Shown here: piece after piece, positions 63,891 to 64,000 of the stretch
Numbering within the stretch: position 1 is the stretch's first letter
Layout of the letters: each line of letters starts with the position of its first letter
Notes under the pieces: generated by a model
What the model was told of the DNA's origin: nothing
The model's database searches: none
The model's input: the letters and a program-made list of their open reading frames with translations, nothing else
Assembly (NCBI GenBank): GCA_022410635.1
Contig: JAJVDF010000159.1
Span: 1,476,833 to 1,540,832 of the forward strand
Source: Tretioscincus oriximinensis
Lineage: Eukaryota; Chordata; Lepidosauria; Squamata; Gymnophthalmidae
DNA: 64,000 nt
Reading direction: 5' to 3'
Position numbers and translations under genes: made by a program

Positions 63891-64000
63891 AAAGGAAGAA
63901 GGAAAGAAAGAAAGAAAGAAAGAAGGAAAGAAGGAAAGAAAGAAAGAAAGAAAGAAAGAAGGAAAGAAGGAAAGAAGGAAAGAAAGAAAGAAGGAAAGAA
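63884..64000. repeat. GAAA/GGAAA purine microsatellite
   Basis: GAAA and GGAA units continue to the window edge, so the full length is unknown. Possibly the point where the contig or window was cut. Confidence 0.97.

Overview
The window looks like nuclear, non-coding DNA from a squamate reptile (lizard-type, possibly a gecko; the genus cannot be fixed from sequence alone). The reasons are: an AT-rich background with no long open frames; abundant CR1-type LINE 3' ends with ATGTTCTT-type termini; a BovB (RTE) LINE fragment, a lineage typical of squamates and ruminants; tRNA-derived SINEs, including one of the squamate 'GCCAGTTTGGTGTAGTGGTTA' type; L2-like tails; and many short DNA transposons. 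About a hundred single N bases and one 201-base N gap (3059-3259) show a draft short-read assembly.

No complete protein-coding gene was found. The best gene-like signal is a 51-nt candidate cassette exon on the minus strand (51317-51367). It has a strong polypyrimidine/AG acceptor, a consensus GAG|GTAAGT donor and an open phase 1-1 frame, which would place the window in a large intron. A second, weaker exon candidate lies on the plus strand (50511-50638). Two unassigned open frames (10946-11614 minus, about 54602-54997 minus) are recorded without function.

Layout. 0-10 kb: an unnamed repeat cut by CR1 copies, a hAT-type MITE with perfect 8-bp target duplications (3 kb), a BovB remnant (5.4 kb), a palindromic MITE nested in a larger one (7 kb), a 78-bp Tc1/mariner mini-element (9.3 kb) and a perfect 66-bp-arm fold-back element (9.5 kb). 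11-20 kb: SINE, L2 3' end, a tetranucleotide tract holding a fold-back element, a CR1 ORF2 remnant with internal duplication, and Helitron-like copy A with a nested SINE. 21-30 kb: SINEs, CR1 copies (one with recognisable reverse-transcriptase C-terminus), hAT-like and fold-back pieces, and a Dong/R4-like fragment next to an inverted duplication. 30-47 kb: the most unique stretch, with candidate conserved elements, a dispersed MITE family and a 0.4-kb duplicated block (37.9 and 41.4 kb). 47-64 kb: SINE-in-SINE, a pre-miRNA-like hairpin, Helitron-like copies C and D, an 11-bp minisatellite, a 771-bp hAT element with 8-bp duplications, more CR1/L2/SINE copies and a terminal GAAA tract.

Most informative are two element families. 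(1) A fold-back element whose two arms are identical within a copy (66/66 and 48/48 bp) but differ between copies, flanked by direct repeats of about 9-14 bp; this suggests one arm templates the other at insertion. (2) A four-copy Helitron-like family (A|TC start, 3' hairpin, mostly CTAG ends), two copies of which carry a CR1 reverse-transcriptase segment that the other two lack. All family assignments are by eye and need database searches.
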